Below the pieces are notes generated by a model. It saw only the letters and a program-made list of their open reading frames with translations, made no database searches and had not been told where the DNA came from. From Paenibacillus piri (GTDB lineage: Bacteria; Bacillota; Bacilli; Paenibacillales; NBRC-103111), in NCBI RefSeq assembly GCF_004354045.1, contig NZ_SMRT01000001.1:992001-1056000 (forward strand): 64,000 bases of DNA. Direction: 5' to 3'. This document shows positions 53,401 through 62,297 of the stretch, piece by piece. Made by a program: the position numbers and the translations under genes. Numbering within the stretch: position 1 is the stretch's first letter; every line of letters begins with the position of its first letter.

Positions 53401-53539
53401 TCGCAATACGGAAGGGAAGCGCGGAGGAGTAGGGCTGCTGAATACGGATAGAAGGCTGAAGCAGCTATATGGCCGGGGACTTCAAATAGAGAGTATTCCC
53501 GACGGGGGAACCGCCGTTTCATTCCGCGCCATGAAATAA
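50468..53539 (+). CDS. Hybrid sensor kinase with two kinase modules and a receiver
   Basis: 1023 residues. Membrane anchor at about 8-28, 7TMR-DISMED2-like beta-sandwich at about 55-195 (GSYRLRILMD, VDGISRGHSG), seven membrane helices at about 205-415, HisKA with FLANTSHELRNPLHG (His436) and HATPase (GTGIGMSEETLQRIF-like N/G boxes), receiver (ILAVDDDAINLS; phospho-acceptor Asp747 in VITDVMMPRMSG), then a LytS/YesM-type kinase, QIQPHFLFNTLSSIA (His838), with its own HATPase. No DNA-binding output. The start is ATG 50468 or 50471. Confidence 0.9.
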   Translation: MMKKRTTFLILGIFILVLIVVRLVWITLQATPEHPKAVQGVLDLRGWSLEENGPITLDGEWEFYPDRLIKPDLPDQDSGAEKEYIRVPGNWKIASSPTMQGYGSYRLRILMDPQADRLLAVRIQEITVSSEFFVDGISRGHSGQPAAVAEQYIPNKRPYTTSFHTGRDQVELVIHVANFHNDTAGGLVKSLLFGPSDALQSRLLFSMGMQLLLCTVLLIHMLYAFILYWIGARQSVLLLFALLNFSTILMTLLSDDRLLLTWLPISYVLYVKLIYLSFIGINFSLVRFANALLPNYAMPRINAWYSVICALLAACILVLPIQYAAPIGLFIFNSGVAGAVILVWLPVRSTLRGEEDTIFLLSGATFVMINMLWNYFGMIKSVDMYFYPIDLIAAFFAFAAFWFKRYMRTANRTEKLARMLQLADKQKDDFLANTSHELRNPLHGILNIAQSMKDNGNAALDERNIQSLDLLITVGRRMSYMLNDLLDMSRLRESGIVLHTNRLQLEAVASGVLDMLRFMTEGKPIRLINRIPDTFPYVIADENRLIQVMFNLLHNAVKYTHEGSVTIRAEAGGDGYARIVIEDTGIGMSEETLQRIFRPYEQGDSGITAIGGGIGLGLSIAKQLVELHGGHIETSSAAGQGSVFSFTLPLADPSAEGEIGGRDTPPLFYSEAAPAVLPEVGQTPIKTEVYSDRNDRARILAVDDDAINLSILVNLLASDHYEIVTAASGTEALSILDNHVWDLVITDVMMPRMSGYELTQTIRLRFSISELPVLLLTARSRPEDIQAGFQAGANDYVMKPVEADELKSRVKALTELRASIRERMQMEAAWLQAQIQPHFLFNTLSSIAALSELDTERMRQLLDAFGNYLQTSFQFANTEKLVPIHHELELVRSYLFIERARFDQRLQVIWEVDPNMDLDIPPLSIQPLVENAVRHGITKRSRGGTVRICISDHPEYADITIADDGIGMSDETLQTVLYRNTEGKRGGVGLLNTDRRLKQLYGRGLQIESIPDGGTAVSFRAMK

Positions 53540-53624
53540 TTGATTTCCGCTGTATCGGAGACTAGTACGGATGGACAGCATGGGGATAGCGGTATGATTA
53601 TTTGCGGGAAACAGCGGGGAGCGA

Positions 53625-54944
53625 ATGGGTGAAATGATGTTGCGGATTGGAAGGTGGCTTACGGCATTGGCCGGTCATAGCAGGCTGTTTCTGCATGTAA
53701 TGAAACATTTGCTGCAGTGGACCGTAATTGGAAGTGCGGTAGGCTTGTTGGCAGGCTCCGCTTCCGCTTTATTTTTACTCAGTTTGGATGCGGCTACCGG
53801 AGCGAGAATGAGCTTTCCTTGGCTGCTGTATTTCCTGCCGCTGGGCGGCGCCTTCGTTAGCTGGGTATATTGGAAATATGGAGAAAGCAGCTCCAAAGGG
53901 AATAACCTCATATTGGAACAAATTCATCAAGGTCACGAAACAGTACCGCTTCGGATGGCGCCGTTGGTGCTGGGGGGTACGGTACTGACCCATCTGTTCG
54001 GCGGATCGGCTGGCAGGGAAGGGACCGCGGTACAGATGGGCGGCAGCTTGTCCGAATGGCTGGGCAAGCTTATTCGCATCGGTACGGCCGACCGAAAAAT
54101 ACTGCTGATGTGCGGAGTCAGCGCCGGTTTCGGCTCCGTGTTCGGTACGCCGCTGGCCGGGGCGGTATTCGGCATGGAGGTGCTGGCCATCGGCCTCATC
54201 CGCTATGAGGCGCTTCTGCCCTGCTTCGTTGCGAGTCTTGTTGCCGACAGCGTGACGACCGCATGGGGCATCCGGCATGCTCATTATGCCATGGGACTTG
54301 TCCCTGCCGTCACGGCCGGCGTATTGCTGAAAGTGGCCGCGGCTTCCATCCTGTTCGGATTGATCAGCTTATGCTTCAGCGAGCTGACTCATAAGCTGAA
54401 GCTTTGGTTTTCCCGCGCGATTCCAAATCCGGTTGTGAAAAGCTTCGTCGGCGGCGGCATCATTATCGTGCTTACTTATGCGATCGGCACCCGCGATTAT
54501 TTGGGCCTTGGGCTGCCGCTGCTAAAGGATTCCTTTGAACAAACGGCAGCGCCGTTCGCTTTTTTATGGAAGCTGATCTTTACCGCCGTTACATTAGGCG
54601 CAGGCTTTCAAGGCGGTGAGGTGACCCCGCTGTTTGTTATCGGGGCTACATTCGGCAACGCGTTGAGCCCGTTTCTGGACCTGCATGGCCCATTTCTGGC
54701 GGGTCTTGGCCTGATCGCCGTATTTTGCGGGGCGACGAATACGCCGATCGCCTGCTTTATTCTCGGACTTGAACTGTTCGGCGCCGAAGCGGCGATTTAT
54801 ATGTTTCTGGCCTGTGTGGTCAGCTACTTATTTTCGGGACATACCGGCATCTACATGTCGCAGCGGGTGTCCGTGCCGAAAAGACGCGGCATCAACATTC
54901 CCGAAAATGCGACGCTCGGCTCCTTAAAGGAGCGGAAAAAATAG
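53625..54944 (+). CDS. ClC-family chloride channel/transporter
   Basis: 439 residues with about ten membrane helices. ClC selectivity motifs: GGSAGREGTAVQMGGSL (the usual GREGP has Thr for Pro), GSVFGTPLAGAVFGMEV, and GGEVTPLFVIGATFGNAL. The YfeO/EriC-like short form, without CBS domains. Single gene ending at a strong bidirectional hairpin. Confidence 0.9.
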   Translation: MGEMMLRIGRWLTALAGHSRLFLHVMKHLLQWTVIGSAVGLLAGSASALFLLSLDAATGARMSFPWLLYFLPLGGAFVSWVYWKYGESSSKGNNLILEQIHQGHETVPLRMAPLVLGGTVLTHLFGGSAGREGTAVQMGGSLSEWLGKLIRIGTADRKILLMCGVSAGFGSVFGTPLAGAVFGMEVLAIGLIRYEALLPCFVASLVADSVTTAWGIRHAHYAMGLVPAVTAGVLLKVAAASILFGLISLCFSELTHKLKLWFSRAIPNPVVKSFVGGGIIIVLTYAIGTRDYLGLGLPLLKDSFEQTAAPFAFLWKLIFTAVTLGAGFQGGEVTPLFVIGATFGNALSPFLDLHGPFLAGLGLIAVFCGATNTPIACFILGLELFGAEAAIYMFLACVVSYLFSGHTGIYMSQRVSVPKRRGINIPENATLGSLKERKK

Positions 54945-54976
54945 TTTGATGCGGAATACTTGAAGTCAACAAAATA

Positions 54977-55015
54977 TGCCGCAGGGAGCTTGGAAAAATA
55001 AAGCTCCCTGCGGCA
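54977..55015. terminator. Bidirectional terminator between ClC and chemoreceptor genes
   Basis: TGCCGCAGGGAGCTT (54977-54991) pairs perfectly with AAGCTCCCTGCGGCA (55001-55015). Both convergent genes end within 70 bp. Confidence 0.85.
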
Positions 55016-55081
55016 TGTTCTATATCTATAGGCTGTTCCAATCAGGGAGATCCGTGTTGGGAACCCCTGTTTAACGCCTGA

Positions 55082-57280
55082 TTATTTGGCTGTTCCGGCA
55101 GCGGCCAGCTTGGCTTCTTCGCGCTCCTGCCTGGTGTCAGTCAAGGACCTGACAGCCGCCTCGGATCTGGCTCCCGAAGCGGCCGCTTCTGCGGGTGCCG
55201 CTGTCACTGTCTGCGAAGGCCGGCGCCGCTTCGCCGTACCCGCCGCCCCTGCTGCAACTGGCTCCGCTTGGCCCGTCACACGCTCGCCGCTTTCCGTCGC
55301 GTTTCGCTTCGCCCCATTGCCGTCCGCCGCCATGGCTTCGCCTTGCTCTTGCCCGCCGGCTGTTCCTTTAGCCGCGTCACGCTCCGCTTCGGCTGTGCTT
55401 CGTACCGGGGCTTCGTCTTTCACATGCTCTTTCGCTTCGCCTGGTAAATTCTCGCCACCACCCGGCGATATTGCTGTGCTTATCGACTGCCCGCCGGATG
55501 CATTCGCATCGCCTGCCGACAGCGCAAGCTCCTCTCCTTCGCCGATCCGAAACCGGCTGATTTCTTCGAACAGCTGTTGCGACAGCGACAAAATATCGTC
55601 GGCCTGCGATGCGATTTGATGAATGGCCGTATCCTGCTGAGCGGATGCCGCGCTGACTTCCTCGACGCCTGCCGCCGTCTCCTGGGCGATCGCGGCTACA
55701 TACTGCACGGATTCAACCAGCAGCCCGTTTTTCGACTTGGTGCTCGCAATTTGCTCCTGTATGAGATCAATTTGTCCTGACAGCTCGTCCATCGAGCCGC
55801 GAATTTGCCGGAACGCATCCATGCTTTCGGACATTTTTCCGTTTTGCTGGTCGAACGAGGCTCTTGCATCGCTCAGCAGCAGTTCCAGCCCTCCGATTTG
55901 ATCCAATAATGCGCGGATGATCGACGAGATCATTTTGGACGATTCGCCCGTCTGCGACGACAGCTGTCTGACCTCCTCGGCTATGACCGAGAAGCCGCGG
56001 CCATGAATGCCGGCCCGCGCCGCTTCAATGGCGGCATTAATTGCGAGCACATGCGTTTGATGCGATATATCGCTGATCGTATTGACGATTTTGCTAATTT
56101 GCGAGGAGCGGGAAGACAAGCTTTCCATTTCATGGAATACATTCTCAAATACGGATTGGGAAGCTCCCGTCGCTTGCTTCAGCGCTTCCATCGAAGCTGA
56201 TCCGGTATGAGTGTTGAATGCCGCCTCGCGGCTGCGGCTCTGCACGGTTTGGCTGAACGCGGAGATCGTTTCGATTTCTTTTTCCAATTCGGCAATAATG
56301 TAGGAGCTCTGTTCGGAATGCGATGCTTGCTGGTCGGCGCCGCTCGAAATTTCATCAATGGCGCGGATAATATCGGCATTGGCCGCCGCCGTCGAACGGG
56401 AGAAGCCGTGAAATGTATAAGAATGCTCCGACAAATACGAGGCAATCGCCTGTGTATTGGCCAGCATGCTTCGCACTTGATCGATCATATGATCGAAGCT
56501 TCGGCTGAGCGCGCCCAGCTCGTCCTGCGAACGGCTGTTGATTTTGTAGCGAAGATCGCCTTCGGCAATCGACTGGACGGCCTGCTGCAAACGTCTGATC
56601 GGAGAAACGAACGAGCGGATCAGTACCGTTGCAATCGCCGCGCTGAAAACCACGACAAGCAAGGAGGCAATCAACATAACGGTAACCGTCCGGTCAAGCG
56701 AACTTTCCGTTTCTGCTACGGCGAGCTCGGCATCCCTGGAATACGTTACGTAAAACTGGTCGACATTTGTAAAAATATCCCCCATCAGCTTTTGCGATTC
56801 ATTATATAAATACTCCATATTTTTATCGAGATCCGCGGGCGGCAGCGACTTTTCCTGAATCAGCTTCGCGGCGACATCGAACGTATTGGTGTAGTCTACC
56901 GTCAAAGCGATCAATTGACTGCGCCATTTGGCCTGCTCGGGAGTCGTCGCGGTATCGCCGATCCGTTTGATCATCACGTCGTACAGCTTTCTTTTTTCAT
57001 TATATATAGGAATGTATTCGACCTTCTTGGAAATTTCCAAACCGGAGGCGATAATATTGAGCTCCTGCACCATTTCTTTCAGCTCCAGAGCCATCAGTTT
57101 CAGCTCCACTTTGTTATTTTGGAGGTTGAGCTGCGTTTTAATTTCCTGCACTTGAAACAAATTGTACAGCGCTGTGCCGAGGAACAGGATCAACATGCAA
57201 GTAAAGCCTGACAGCAGCTTCATTCGCAGCGTCATACCGGACAGCTCGCGTACATTCCAAACCCGTTTGTTTTTCATCAT
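55082..57280 (-). CDS. Methyl-accepting chemotaxis protein with long disordered tail
   Basis: 732 residues. First membrane helix at about 21-43, four-helix-bundle sensor at about 45-190, second helix at about 195-218, HAMP, then a signalling hairpin whose tip reads [20 protein letters not shown] (the usual E-A-A-R-A-G core). After about residue 575 comes a tail of about 155 residues rich in Ala, Glu, Gly and Lys ([20 protein letters not shown] and on), not part of the family. No CheR-type pentapeptide at the end. GGAGGGG precedes ATG 57280. Confidence 0.92.
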   Translation of the reverse strand: MMKNKRVWNVRELSGMTLRMKLLSGFTCMLILFLGTALYNLFQVQEIKTQLNLQNNKVELKLMALELKEMVQELNIIASGLEISKKVEYIPIYNEKRKLYDVMIKRIGDTATTPEQAKWRSQLIALTVDYTNTFDVAAKLIQEKSLPPADLDKNMEYLYNESQKLMGDIFTNVDQFYVTYSRDAELAVAETESSLDRTVTVMLIASLLVVVFSAAIATVLIRSFVSPIRRLQQAVQSIAEGDLRYKINSRSQDELGALSRSFDHMIDQVRSMLANTQAIASYLSEHSYTFHGFSRSTAAANADIIRAIDEISSGADQQASHSEQSSYIIAELEKEIETISAFSQTVQSRSREAAFNTHTGSASMEALKQATGASQSVFENVFHEMESLSSRSSQISKIVNTISDISHQTHVLAINAAIEAARAGIHGRGFSVIAEEVRQLSSQTGESSKMISSIIRALLDQIGGLELLLSDARASFDQQNGKMSESMDAFRQIRGSMDELSGQIDLIQEQIASTKSKNGLLVESVQYVAAIAQETAAGVEEVSAASAQQDTAIHQIASQADDILSLSQQLFEEISRFRIGEGEELALSAGDANASGGQSISTAISPGGGENLPGEAKEHVKDEAPVRSTAEAERDAAKGTAGGQEQGEAMAADGNGAKRNATESGERVTGQAEPVAAGAAGTAKRRRPSQTVTAAPAEAAASGARSEAAVRSLTDTRQEREEAKLAAAGTAK

Positions 57281-57381
57281 CGTTACCCCTCCGTCATCTT
57301 CATGAGATAGACTCTTCTACTTTTTTCTCTATGTATGCCTTCATATTAGGACTATTTTATTAAGCCAGACCGCGCTTTTTG

Positions 57382-57487
57382 TTAACGAAGAGTTAAAAGT
57401 CCCGTAAATCAGGTATACATTTTGTCACGATTAAACTTTTACATTCCGTTAACGTTTCACGGGTTTGTACTTTACAATCGGTTGATA
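57382..57487 (+). promoter_or_regulatory. PhoP boxes upstream of pstS
   Basis: TTAACG (57382) and TTAAAA (57393); TTTACA (57438), TTAACG (57449), TTTACA (57471) and TTGATA (57482). Starts within each group differ by 11 or 22 bp, the direct-repeat spacing of B. subtilis PhoP sites (TTNACA with 5-bp gaps). Confidence 0.65.
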
Positions 57488-57537
57488 AGATAACTTCTGT
57501 AAACAAAAACAGATGGATAAAGGGAGGACATGCAGAG

Positions 57538-58452
57538 ATGTTGAAGCATTTCTCGAAAAAAGGATTTGGACTCGTACTTATCGCAATTTTAATGATGGGG
57601 GTACTTGCGGCTTGCGGAAGTAAAGCGCCAGCACCAGACACAAAAGCGCCGGCCAACGGATCGGCAGCACAAACACCGGACAAAAAACCGGAACCGCCGA
57701 AAGAATTGAGCGGCACCGTAACGGCATCGGGATCCAGCGCACTGCTTCCGCTGGTGAAACAAGCGGCAACCGAATTTATGGAGAAAAACCCGAAGGTAAC
57801 TGTTAACGTAACTGCAGGCGGATCCGGAACAGGCTTGAAAAACGTAGCCGACGGTACCTCCGATATCGGTAACTCCGACATTGAAGCAGGTCCTGAGTAT
57901 AAAGACAAAAACCTGGTTGACCACGTAGCGGCGATCGCGCCGTTCGCATTGATTGTGAACAAGGATGTCAGCGTAGAAAACTTGACTAAAGCGCAAGCAG
58001 CCGACATTTTCATGGGTAAAATTACGAACTGGAAAGACGTTGGCGGTAAAGACGAGAAGATCGTAGTTGTTCACCGTCCCGACAGCTCGGGCTCGAAAGC
58101 GCTCGTTAAGCAAATCGTTCTTGGCGGCCAAGAATTTACAAAAGACGGCGTTACTCAAGAATCCAGCGGCGCGGTTGCGACGACGGTCGGTTCGACGAAA
58201 GCCTCGATCGGTTATGTCGATACGCCTTACCTGAACGATTCGATCAAAGCTTTGAAATTCGAAGGCGTTGCATTCAGCAAAGATGCGATCAAAGACGGCA
58301 AATACCCGCTGTACGGCGTAGAGCATATGTATACAAAAGGCGAAGCCAAGGATGCGGTTAAAGCGTTCCTGGACTATGTAACAGGCACCGAATTCCAAAC
58401 CAAGCGAGTTGAAGAACTGAAGTTTTTACCTGCAAACCTGTTGAAAAAATAA
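57538..58452 (+). CDS. pstS: Phosphate-binding lipoprotein PstS
   Basis: 304 residues. Signal peptide with lipobox GVLAACG, then PBP-like fold with the phosphate-binding SGSSALLPLVK, NVTAGGSGTGLKNVADG (Ser-Gly-Thr-Gly loop) and RPDSSGSKALVKQ. High-affinity phosphate capture at the cell surface for PstCAB. GGGAGG precedes ATG 57538. PhoP boxes upstream indicate phosphate-starvation control; a terminator follows. Confidence 0.96.
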   Translation: MLKHFSKKGFGLVLIAILMMGVLAACGSKAPAPDTKAPANGSAAQTPDKKPEPPKELSGTVTASGSSALLPLVKQAATEFMEKNPKVTVNVTAGGSGTGLKNVADGTSDIGNSDIEAGPEYKDKNLVDHVAAIAPFALIVNKDVSVENLTKAQAADIFMGKITNWKDVGGKDEKIVVVHRPDSSGSKALVKQIVLGGQEFTKDGVTQESSGAVATTVGSTKASIGYVDTPYLNDSIKALKFEGVAFSKDAIKDGKYPLYGVEHMYTKGEAKDAVKAFLDYVTGTEFQTKRVEELKFLPANLLKK

Positions 58453-58474
58453 TTGTTTATACGATACGCCAGGC

Positions 58475-58512
58475 AAAAAGACATGGTTGAGTTTCGACCA
58501 TGTCTTTTTTTT
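58475..58512 (+). terminator. Terminator after pstS
   Basis: AAAAGACATGGT (58476-58487) with ACCATGTCTTTT (58497-58508), 9-nt loop, followed by more T. It isolates pstS from pstCAB, which have their own PhoP-controlled promoter. Confidence 0.9.
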
Positions 58513-58551
58513 GTTTAGGAAATTATGCGCAGCATATTTCCGTGCATAATC

Positions 58552-58659
58552 GGGGGCTCCCCCAAAAGTAAGGTCAAGAGTTGTTTGCACTCTTGACGAA
58601 ACCCGGTGGACACGGGTTAGCGGAATTCGCTTCAGTGCTTCACTTCACTTTTGGGGGAC
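58552..58659. repeat. Structured dispersed repeat B, copy 2
   Basis: Outer arms CTCCCCCAAAAGT (58557-58569) and ACTTTTGGGGGA (58647-58658) enclose GTCAAGAG (58573)/CTCTTGAC (58590) and AACCCG (58600)/CGGGTT (58613), a three- or four-way-junction shape. Shares its core with 3683-3790. Lies between the pstS terminator and the pstC promoter. Confidence 0.7.
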
Positions 58660-58711
58660 TTTGTTCTGCCGTTTGGAGGACAATGGCGGATTGTGTCGAT
58701 GACCGATAATT

Positions 58712-58765
58712 TTTACATTCCCTTAACAATTCATTTGTACGGTGTTTACATTCGTCCACTATGAT
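58712..58765 (+). promoter_or_regulatory. PhoP box array and -10 box of the pstCAB-phoU operon
   Basis: Four hexamers, TTTACA (58712), TTAACA (58723), TTTGTA (58734), TTTACA (58745), exactly 11 bp apart, followed by TATGAT (58760-58765). This is a textbook PhoP-binding direct repeat ahead of a sigma-A -10 box. Confidence 0.85.
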
Positions 58766-58851
58766 GAGTAGAGCGTGAAGGTAAAGAACGGTTTCTGGAG
58801 CGTCCGGCGAATTCCGCCGTTTGTAAATAAATGATTAAGGGGGCAGGGGTT

Positions 58852-59781
58852 GTGAATTCTTTTGCTGATCAACTCGCGGAAAGAAATAAAGTGAATAAAC
58901 AAGTGAGCCAGTGGACCAAAAAACAAAATCGCAACGATATGGGGATGAAATGGCTGTTCGTCGGGAGCGCAATTCTCGTGGCGGCTATTATTTTTTCAAT
59001 CATTTCGTTCGTCGGAATCCAGGGTGTAAAGACGTTCAACGATATATCGCCCTGGTCGTTCTTCTTCTCGACGGAATGGACGCCATCAAAGGGCGAGTTC
59101 GGTATTTTCGCCTTTTTGTACAGCACGCTGCTGCTGACGCTGCTGTCCGTCGTCCTTTCGGTGCCGCTGGCGCTATCCGGAGCGGTATTTATGGCGAAAA
59201 TCGCGCCCAATTGGATGCGCGAGATTATGCGGCCGGCCACCGACCTGTTCGTCGGGATCCCGTCGGTTGTGTACGGGTTGATCGGCTTGACCGTCATCGT
59301 GCCTGCATTGGCTGAAATAACCGGGACGATCGGCTACGGGATTTTACCTGCTGCGATCATACTCGCGATTATGATATTGCCGACGATCCTGTCCATATCC
59401 GAGGATGCGATCCGCGCCCTGCCGGGCCGTCTGGAGGAAGCCTCGTTGGCGCTTGGAGCGACGCGCTGGCAGACGATCTGGAGAGTGCTCCTTCCCGCAG
59501 CGCGGCCGGGCATTATTACCGGCATCATTCTTGGCATGGGCCGGGCGATCGGCGAGACGATGGCGGTGTTCATGGTGATCGGGAACTCGCCGCAAATGCC
59601 GGGGTCGCTGCTTGAATCGACTACGGTGCTGACGACCGCGATCGTTAAAGATATGGGCAATACGAACTACGGCACGACATGGAACAATGCGTTGTACTTG
59701 ATGGCGCTGGTGCTGCTGCTGATTTCCCTGTCGATGATCATAGCGATTCGGATCGTTTCCAAGAGGAGTGAAGTGAAGTGA
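58852..59781 (+). CDS. pstC: Phosphate ABC transporter permease PstC
   Basis: GTG 58852 (MNSFADQLAERNK) is about eight bases after AAGGGGG; ATG 58831 would add seven residues. 309 residues, six helices, EAA loop LEEASLALGATRWQTIWRV, and FVGIPSVVYGLIGL. Inner-membrane half of the phosphate channel, partner of PstA. Confidence 0.95.
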   Translation: MNSFADQLAERNKVNKQVSQWTKKQNRNDMGMKWLFVGSAILVAAIIFSIISFVGIQGVKTFNDISPWSFFFSTEWTPSKGEFGIFAFLYSTLLLTLLSVVLSVPLALSGAVFMAKIAPNWMREIMRPATDLFVGIPSVVYGLIGLTVIVPALAEITGTIGYGILPAAIILAIMILPTILSISEDAIRALPGRLEEASLALGATRWQTIWRVLLPAARPGIITGIILGMGRAIGETMAVFMVIGNSPQMPGSLLESTTVLTTAIVKDMGNTNYGTTWNNALYLMALVLLLISLSMIIAIRIVSKRSEVK

Positions 59782-60635
59782 CGAGTAAAACAACGGACCG
59801 CCTTGCAACCTTTTATTTCTGGGCTATCGGCGTGCTGATCATCCTGCTGCTTGCTTGGTTTCTGTTTCGCATATTGGGCGACGGGCTGCCGCAGCTGTCG
59901 TGGAATTTTATTACCGGCAAGCCTCAGGAAATTATGGCCGGCGGCGGCGTCGGGCCGATGCTGTTCAATTCGTTCTATATTTTGTTCTTATCCTTATTGT
60001 TTTCGGTTCCGATCGGCATCGGGGCCGGCATTTACTTGACCATCTATGCCAAACAAAACCGGTTCACCGACTTCATCCGCATTTCGGTCGAAGCGTTGTC
60101 CTCGGTACCGTCCATTGTATTCGGTCTGTTCGGCTTCCTGCTGTTCGTCAATTTGATGGGATTGAAATTTTCGATCATCGGCGGCGCCGCGACGTTATCG
60201 CTGCTGAATTTGCCCGTACTTGTACGGGTAACCGAAGAATCGCTTCGCTCCGTACCCGATTCGTACTGGGAGGCTTCGCTTGCACTCGGCTCGACCCGCT
60301 GGCAGGCGATCCGCAAAGTGCTGATTCCGGCGGCGCTGCCTACGTTAATCACAGGCATCACGCTTGTCGCCGGACGTGCCCTCGGTGAGTCGGCGATCTT
60401 GATCTACACGGCCGGCTTGTCCGTTTCACGGCATTTTCCGGACTGGAATCCGTTGGCGATGGGCGAGACGCTTGCGACTCATCTCTGGTATGTGCAATCC
60501 GAGGCGATCGTGCCCGATGCCAAACAAATCGCCAAGGGCAGCGCAGCGCTGCTGCTAATCGTCGTCCTCATCTTCAACCTGCTGATCGGTATTCCGAGCC
60601 GGATGCTGCAAAAAAGACTGACCGGGGGGAAATAA
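59778..60635 (+). CDS. pstA: Phosphate ABC transporter permease PstA
   Basis: 285 residues from GTG 59778, overlapping the pstC stop by 4 bp. Six helices, EAA loop YWEASLALGSTRWQAIRKV, ALSSVPSIVFGLFGF. AAGAGGAGTGAA precedes the start. Confidence 0.95.
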   Translation: MTSKTTDRLATFYFWAIGVLIILLLAWFLFRILGDGLPQLSWNFITGKPQEIMAGGGVGPMLFNSFYILFLSLLFSVPIGIGAGIYLTIYAKQNRFTDFIRISVEALSSVPSIVFGLFGFLLFVNLMGLKFSIIGGAATLSLLNLPVLVRVTEESLRSVPDSYWEASLALGSTRWQAIRKVLIPAALPTLITGITLVAGRALGESAILIYTAGLSVSRHFPDWNPLAMGETLATHLWYVQSEAIVPDAKQIAKGSAALLLIVVLIFNLLIGIPSRMLQKRLTGGK

Positions 60636-60638
60636 ACC

Positions 60639-61400
60639 ATGATAGAAAAACATAAAATTAAAGTGGAAAAGCTCAATTTGTTTTACGGCGAAAATCAGGC
60701 GCTGCATAATATCGCTCTTGACATCCGCAATCATTCGATCGTTGCGTTAATCGGTCCTTCCGGCTGCGGCAAATCCACATTTCTTCGAACGCTGAACCGA
60801 ATGAACGACCTTATCGATATTGTTAAAATCGAAGGCAAAATTTATGTGGACGGTCAAAACATTTACGATCAGGAGACCGATGTCGTCTCGCTGCGCAAAA
60901 AGGTCGGCATGGTGTTTCAGCGTCCCAATCCGTTTCCCATGAGCATTTACGATAACATTGCCTACGGACCGCGAATTCACGGAACGAAGAAAAAAGCGCT
61001 GCTGGATGAAATTGTGGAAAAAAGCTTGAGACAGGCCGCGCTATGGGAAGAAGTGAAGGACCGTTTGAATAAATCGGCTCTCGGCTTATCCGGCGGTCAG
61101 CAGCAGCGGCTATGCATCGCGCGTTTGTTGGCCGTTGAGCCCGACGTTCTTTTGATGGATGAGCCTACCTCGGCTTTGGACCCGATCTCGACGTTGAAGG
61201 TCGAGGAGCTTACCCAGACGCTTAAAGAGAAATATACGATTATTATCGTAACGCACAACATGCAGCAGGCAGCGAGAATTTCCGACTATACGTCTTTCTT
61301 TTTGAACGGCGAGCTGATCGAGTCCGATCAGACGGATAAAATTTTTACGGCTCCGACCGATCAACGGACGGAAGACTACATTACGGGGCGTTTCGGATAA
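60639..61400 (+). CDS. pstB: Phosphate ABC transporter ATPase PstB
   Basis: 253 residues. [18 protein letters not shown] at the start, Walker [28 protein letters not shown], signature [15 protein letters not shown], Walker [26 protein letters not shown]. Starts 3 bp after pstA, with GGGGGG-rich pstA end as ribosome site. Confidence 0.96.
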   Translation: MIEKHKIKVEKLNLFYGENQALHNIALDIRNHSIVALIGPSGCGKSTFLRTLNRMNDLIDIVKIEGKIYVDGQNIYDQETDVVSLRKKVGMVFQRPNPFPMSIYDNIAYGPRIHGTKKKALLDEIVEKSLRQAALWEEVKDRLNKSALGLSGGQQQRLCIARLLAVEPDVLLMDEPTSALDPISTLKVEELTQTLKEKYTIIIVTHNMQQAARISDYTSFFLNGELIESDQTDKIFTAPTDQRTEDYITGRFG

Positions 61401-61403
61401 CAC

Positions 61404-61475
61404 GCTTACGATGCAGGCTTTCCTTCGGAAAGCCCAAAGCGAATGCTTACGATGCAGGCTTTCTTACAGAAAGCC
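61404..61475. repeat. Tandem duplicated hairpin between pstB and phoU
   Basis: GCTTACGATGCAGGCTTTC begins at 61404 and again at 61445. Each copy forms a hairpin, GGCTTTC with GAAAGCC, with different loops. A local 41-bp duplication that may slow RNA decay or lower phoU expression. Confidence 0.8.
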
Positions 61476-61493
61476 CTGAGAGAGGGGTATAGA

Positions 61494-62153
61494 ATGGATA
61501 CGCGGGTTATGTTTCACCAATCAATCGACGAATTAAAAACAGCTTTGCTAAGCATGGGGGACCGTGTCGAGGAGTCGATTTCCAAAGCGGTCGAATCGTT
61601 GTCCGCATTGGATGAGGGTCTGGCCAGAGAGATTGTTTCCAAAGACGATGTTATCGATGAAATGATGCTCGGTATCGAGGAAAGATGCATGCGGCTCATC
61701 GCGCTGCAGCAGCCGATGGCCAGCGACCTGCGGCTCATCGGTATGGCGATGAAGATCGCGACCGATCTGGAACGGATCGGAGATCATGCGGTGGATATCG
61801 CCAAGATAACAATCCGGCTCTCCGGCGAAGAGCTGATCAAGCCGCTTGAGGACATTCCGCAAATGGTGCTGCTCGTCAAAAATATGCTGCACGAAAGCTT
61901 GATCGCTTATACGGAGGGCAATATTCACCGGGCCGCTGCGCTTGCGGAAAAGGATGACGAGATCGACAAGCTTTTCAGCACACTGATGACCGAAATTATC
62001 GGCTTGATGAGCCAGGACTTGATCCGCAACCGCCAGTTGTCCCACTTGATGTTCGTGGCGCATTACCTGGAGCGCGTGGGGGACCACGCGACCAATATCG
62101 GCGAAGGCGTTATTTATATGGTGACGGGCAAGCGCAAAGATTTGAATATGTAG
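61494..62153 (+). CDS. phoU: Phosphate-signalling protein PhoU
   Basis: ATG 61494 (MDTRVMFHQSIDELK) follows GAGAGGGG; the frame open back to 61443 lies in the duplicated hairpin. 219 residues, two three-helix bundles, each with the metal-type motif: ATDLERIGDHAVDIAK and AHYLERVGDHATNIGE. Links PstSCAB activity to the Pho two-component system. Confidence 0.95.
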   Translation: MDTRVMFHQSIDELKTALLSMGDRVEESISKAVESLSALDEGLAREIVSKDDVIDEMMLGIEERCMRLIALQQPMASDLRLIGMAMKIATDLERIGDHAVDIAKITIRLSGEELIKPLEDIPQMVLLVKNMLHESLIAYTEGNIHRAAALAEKDDEIDKLFSTLMTEIIGLMSQDLIRNRQLSHLMFVAHYLERVGDHATNIGEGVIYMVTGKRKDLNM

Positions 62154-62165
62154 CAGTCGGTTAAA

Positions 62166-62205
62166 CATAAAGCAAGAGGCTGGCAAATCGGCCTCTTGCT
62201 TTATG
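62166..62205 (+). terminator. Terminator-like hairpin after phoU
   Basis: CATAAAGCAAGAGGC (62166-62180) pairs perfectly with GCCTCTTGCTTTATG (62191-62205). There is only a short T-run within the 3' arm, but the 15-bp stem and position support an end of the pst operon. Confidence 0.7.
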
Positions 62206-62297
62206 CTGCCTTATCCGTTCATTCGATATACACGCTTGCATTTCAATTCGTTTGCTTTTCCGCCAATATATACGATCGTCAAAACCCGTCCCGGTTT

